From Ureibacillus endophyticus (GTDB lineage Bacteria; Bacillota; Bacilli; Bacillales_A; Planococcaceae), in assembly GCF_003628435.1 (NCBI RefSeq), contig NZ_RBZN01000028.1, positions 1 through 45,886 of the forward strand: a DNA stretch of 45,886 nt, in the 5' to 3' direction. Below, in pieces: positions 44,006 to 45,886 of this stretch. The notes beneath the pieces are model-generated. The model was not told the origin of the DNA. It worked only from the letters and a program-made list of their open reading frames with translations, and did no database searches. The stretch's first letter is position 1; each line of letters begins with the position of its first letter. A program made the translations under genes and the position numbers.

Positions 44006-45508
44006 ATGAAAATAATCGAAGTAAATGAAGAATTTAAAGAAGATTGGAATCGTGTGTTAAATCATATAGCAAATTTATTTTTTGAAGACTCGAAAATAGT
44101 AGTATCTGCTCCAGATGCTGAACTATCTTTTCGTTTTCAACATTTAATAGATGAAACTAATACAATCAATACTTCATGTGAAATGCTTGCAGATGGTCAA
44201 TCATATAGCAGTAACTATTCAATTCAATATGACTCAGTTGGAACGGAAAAAGAACAGGCAATTCGAATGAAACGTGCACTTTCCCATGTTATGTTAGATG
44301 TTCTTGAGCAATATACAGGAATGACACAAACTTGGGGAATCTTAACAGGGGTGCGACCAACTAAGTTATATCATAAGTATCGTAAACAAGGGTTTTCTGA
44401 TGAACAGATTTATGAAGTTTTAAAACAAGACTTCCGTATATCTGATTCGAAAATAGCCCTTATGCGAGAAATTGTTGAACGCCAATTAGTGACTATCCCT
44501 GACTTAGATGAACTAGGTAAAGAGATTTCAGTCTATATTGGGGTTCCGTTTTGTCCAACAAAATGTGCATACTGTACTTTCCCAGCCTATGCCATCCAAA
44601 GTAACCGAAAGTCTGGTAGAGTAGAATCCTTTATTGACGGATTACACATTGAAATCCGCGCAATGGGTAAATGGTTGAAAGACAATAATATAAACATTAC
44701 ATCTGTTTATTGGGGTGGGGGTACTCCGACATCGATTGAAGCAGAGGAAATGGACGCTTTATATAAAACGATGTTTGAATCCTTCCCAAATCCTGAAAAC
44801 ATCCGAGAAATTACAGTAGAAGCAGGCCGACCTGATACGATAACACCAGAGAAAATTGCTGTTCTTAAGAAATGGGGAATTGATCGCATTTCAGTAAATC
44901 CTCAAAGTTATACAGATGAGACTTTAAAAGCAATCGGTCGTCATCACACTGTACAGGAAACAATCGATAAGTTTTGGCTTTCTCGAAATTCCGGTATGAA
45001 CAATATTAATATGGATTTAATTATTGGTCTACCGAACGAAGGGATAGAAGAGTTCCAACATTCCTTGGATGAATCGGCAAAAATGCAACCGGAATCCTTA
45101 ACAGTTCATACATTGTCATTTAAACGTGCGTCAGAAATGACTCATAATAAGGACAAGTATAAAGTGGCGGATCGTGAAACGGTTACGAAAATGATGGATA
45201 TGGCAAGTAGTTGGACTCGCGAAAATGGCTATGTACCTTATTATTTATACCGTCAAAAAAATATATTAGGTAACTTAGAAAACGTGGGATACTGTAAACC
45301 GGGTGAAGAAAGTATCTATAATATTGTCATCATGGAAGAAGTACAAACGATTCTAGGAATTGGGTGTGGCGCTTCAACGAAATTTGTAAACCCAGAAACA
45401 GGGAAGATTACACAATTCCACAACCCAAAAGATCCAGCTGCATATATTATGACCTTTGAAGAAGCAATCGAGAAAAAAATAAAGATGTTAAATGATTTAT
45501 ATAATTAA
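44006..45508 (+). CDS. hemZ: Radical SAM coproporphyrinogen III oxidase-like protein HemZ
   Basis: 500 residues, as in Bacillus subtilis HemZ. Radical SAM cluster CPTKCAYC (Cys183, Cys187, Cys190), then YWGGGTPTS, EITVEAGRPDTI, INPQ-like SVNPQSYTDETL and NMDLIIGLPNE. It is related to oxygen-independent HemN; in Bacillus hemZ is implicated in anaerobic or low-oxygen haem synthesis. The catalytic assignment comes from the family. Confidence 0.93.
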   Translation: MKIIEVNEEFKEDWNRVLNHIANLFFEDSKIVVSAPDAELSFRFQHLIDETNTINTSCEMLADGQSYSSNYSIQYDSVGTEKEQAIRMKRALSHVMLDVLEQYTGMTQTWGILTGVRPTKLYHKYRKQGFSDEQIYEVLKQDFRISDSKIALMREIVERQLVTIPDLDELGKEISVYIGVPFCPTKCAYCTFPAYAIQSNRKSGRVESFIDGLHIEIRAMGKWLKDNNINITSVYWGGGTPTSIEAEEMDALYKTMFESFPNPENIREITVEAGRPDTITPEKIAVLKKWGIDRISVNPQSYTDETLKAIGRHHTVQETIDKFWLSRNSGMNNINMDLIIGLPNEGIEEFQHSLDESAKMQPESLTVHTLSFKRASEMTHNKDKYKVADRETVTKMMDMASSWTRENGYVPYYLYRQKNILGNLENVGYCKPGEESIYNIVIMEEVQTILGIGCGASTKFVNPETGKITQFHNPKDPAAYIMTFEEAIEKKIKMLNDLYN

Positions 45509-45510
45509 AC

Positions 45511-45542
45511 AAAAAGTCGCTGCATAGATGTAGCGGCTTTTT
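45511..45542 (+). terminator. Intrinsic terminator of hemZ
   Basis: AAAAAGTCGCTGCA pairs with TGTAGCGGCTTTTT (wobble pairs included) around a short loop, ending in a T run. Confidence 0.88.
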
Positions 45543-45622
45543 CATTTCGGATGCAATGAAGAGAAATGGTTATATTAAATACAGATTAATGCAGGTAATC
45601 CGTATGAAAGGAGTTTTTATAA

Positions 45623-45772
45623 ATGGAGTCCAATTTATATACGTTAGATCGATTTGAATTGGATTATGCTATTTTTCTAAAGCGCCCAGAAGAAACAGAT
45701 CAACTTTTAATTCATCGCTCTGAAATCCTTACACCTATAAAAGAAGGGGATATCGTTCAAATTCATGGGTAG
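45623..45772 (+). pseudogene. DUF3006-like ORF, probably cut short
   Basis: 49 residues with GAAAGGAG before the ATG. YTLDRFELDYAIFL and SEILTPIKEGDIVQI match the DRFE start and the KEGD motif of DUF3006 proteins, which usually continue for another 15-25 residues. The frame ends within three bases of a change in sequence character at about 45768, consistent with interruption. Confidence 0.55.
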
Positions 45773-45886
45773 TGTCAAAACTTCTATGAAAAATTGAAAA
45801 ACACAAGGTATTGGGCGATAAGTACTCTCCGAACGAGGGGACAATCGCTCTTGACAAACATTCCGAAAAGGTTGCGCCCATATTTT
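45768..45886. mobile_element. Possible end of an insertion element (continues beyond window)
   Basis: From GGGTAGTGTCAAAACTTC onward, the sequence is unlike the preceding gene and continues past the window edge. A terminal-repeat-like start and a truncated ORF before it suggest an insertion end. No transposase can be identified in the 119 bases available. Confidence 0.4.

Overview
The window reads as chromosome of a low-GC, endospore-forming-type Firmicute from the Lysinibacillus/Ureibacillus/Solibacillus neighbourhood (Caryophanaceae/Planococcaceae). Supporting this are AGGAGG ribosome binding sites, frequent TTG/GTG starts, Bacillus-type families (YheA, YheB, YheE, HemZ, BdbC, PaiA/PaiB, CatE, YhcY/YhcZ-like), a meso-diaminopimelate dehydrogenase and an SLH surface protein. 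No rRNA, tRNA, CRISPR array or prophage was seen.

Layout. (1) 142-6902: one tight operon for meta-cleavage of catechol, comprising a flavin reductase, catechol 2,3-dioxygenase, acylating acetaldehyde dehydrogenase, 4-hydroxy-2-oxovalerate aldolase, 2-oxopent-4-enoate hydratase, 4-oxalocrotonate decarboxylase, tautomerase and 2-hydroxymuconic semialdehyde dehydrogenase. Together these take catechol to pyruvate and acetyl-CoA. (2) 6998-12278: a BrnQ transporter, a lipoprotein, an HpaB-type aromatic monooxygenase, and a divergent marR-paiA-paiB set with two matching palindromes in the intergenic region. (3) 12407-24914: mixed housekeeping and surface genes (amino acid permease, LysE exporter, UvsE, Ddh, SLH protein, EamA transporter, LD-carboxypeptidase). 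(4) 24998-27386: queG and trmL, two wobble-base tRNA modification genes, separated by a 12-unit array of 52-bp hairpin repeats and then a short 21-bp repeat array. (5) 27593-32769: quinone reductase, a CatE-like dioxygenase with a CatR-like operator, small proteins, an acyl-CoA ligase and an aldo/keto reductase. (6) 32772-33443: an array of six GC-rich, deeply palindromic elements at the junction of two convergent genes. (7) 33492-45508: RluA-type pseudouridine synthase, a BdbC/thioredoxin redox pair, a GAF histidine kinase with its NarL-type regulator, a glycosyltransferase, a CDF transporter, a CNNM/CorC protein with a coupled leader ORF, YheE/YheB/YheA and HemZ. (8) The right end holds a short DUF3006-like ORF that stops where an unrelated, possibly insertion-element, sequence begins.

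The genes most clearly working together are the catechol operon and, by inference, the aromatic hydroxylase (8933-10378) that could supply its ring-hydroxylated substrate. The operon's reductase closely resembles the PheA2/HpaC reductases of two-component phenol or 4-hydroxyphenylacetate hydroxylases. The end products (acetaldehyde and pyruvate, not succinic semialdehyde) point to phenol/catechol rather than homoprotocatechuate.

The least explained parts are non-coding: the 52-bp hairpin array, the GC-rich covarying hairpin array, a 152-bp segment with perfect 13-bp inverted ends, a possible orphan transcript at 17700-17900, and several micro-ORFs (a Cys/His-rich 37-mer, a 30-residue membrane peptide, a 16-residue leader peptide).
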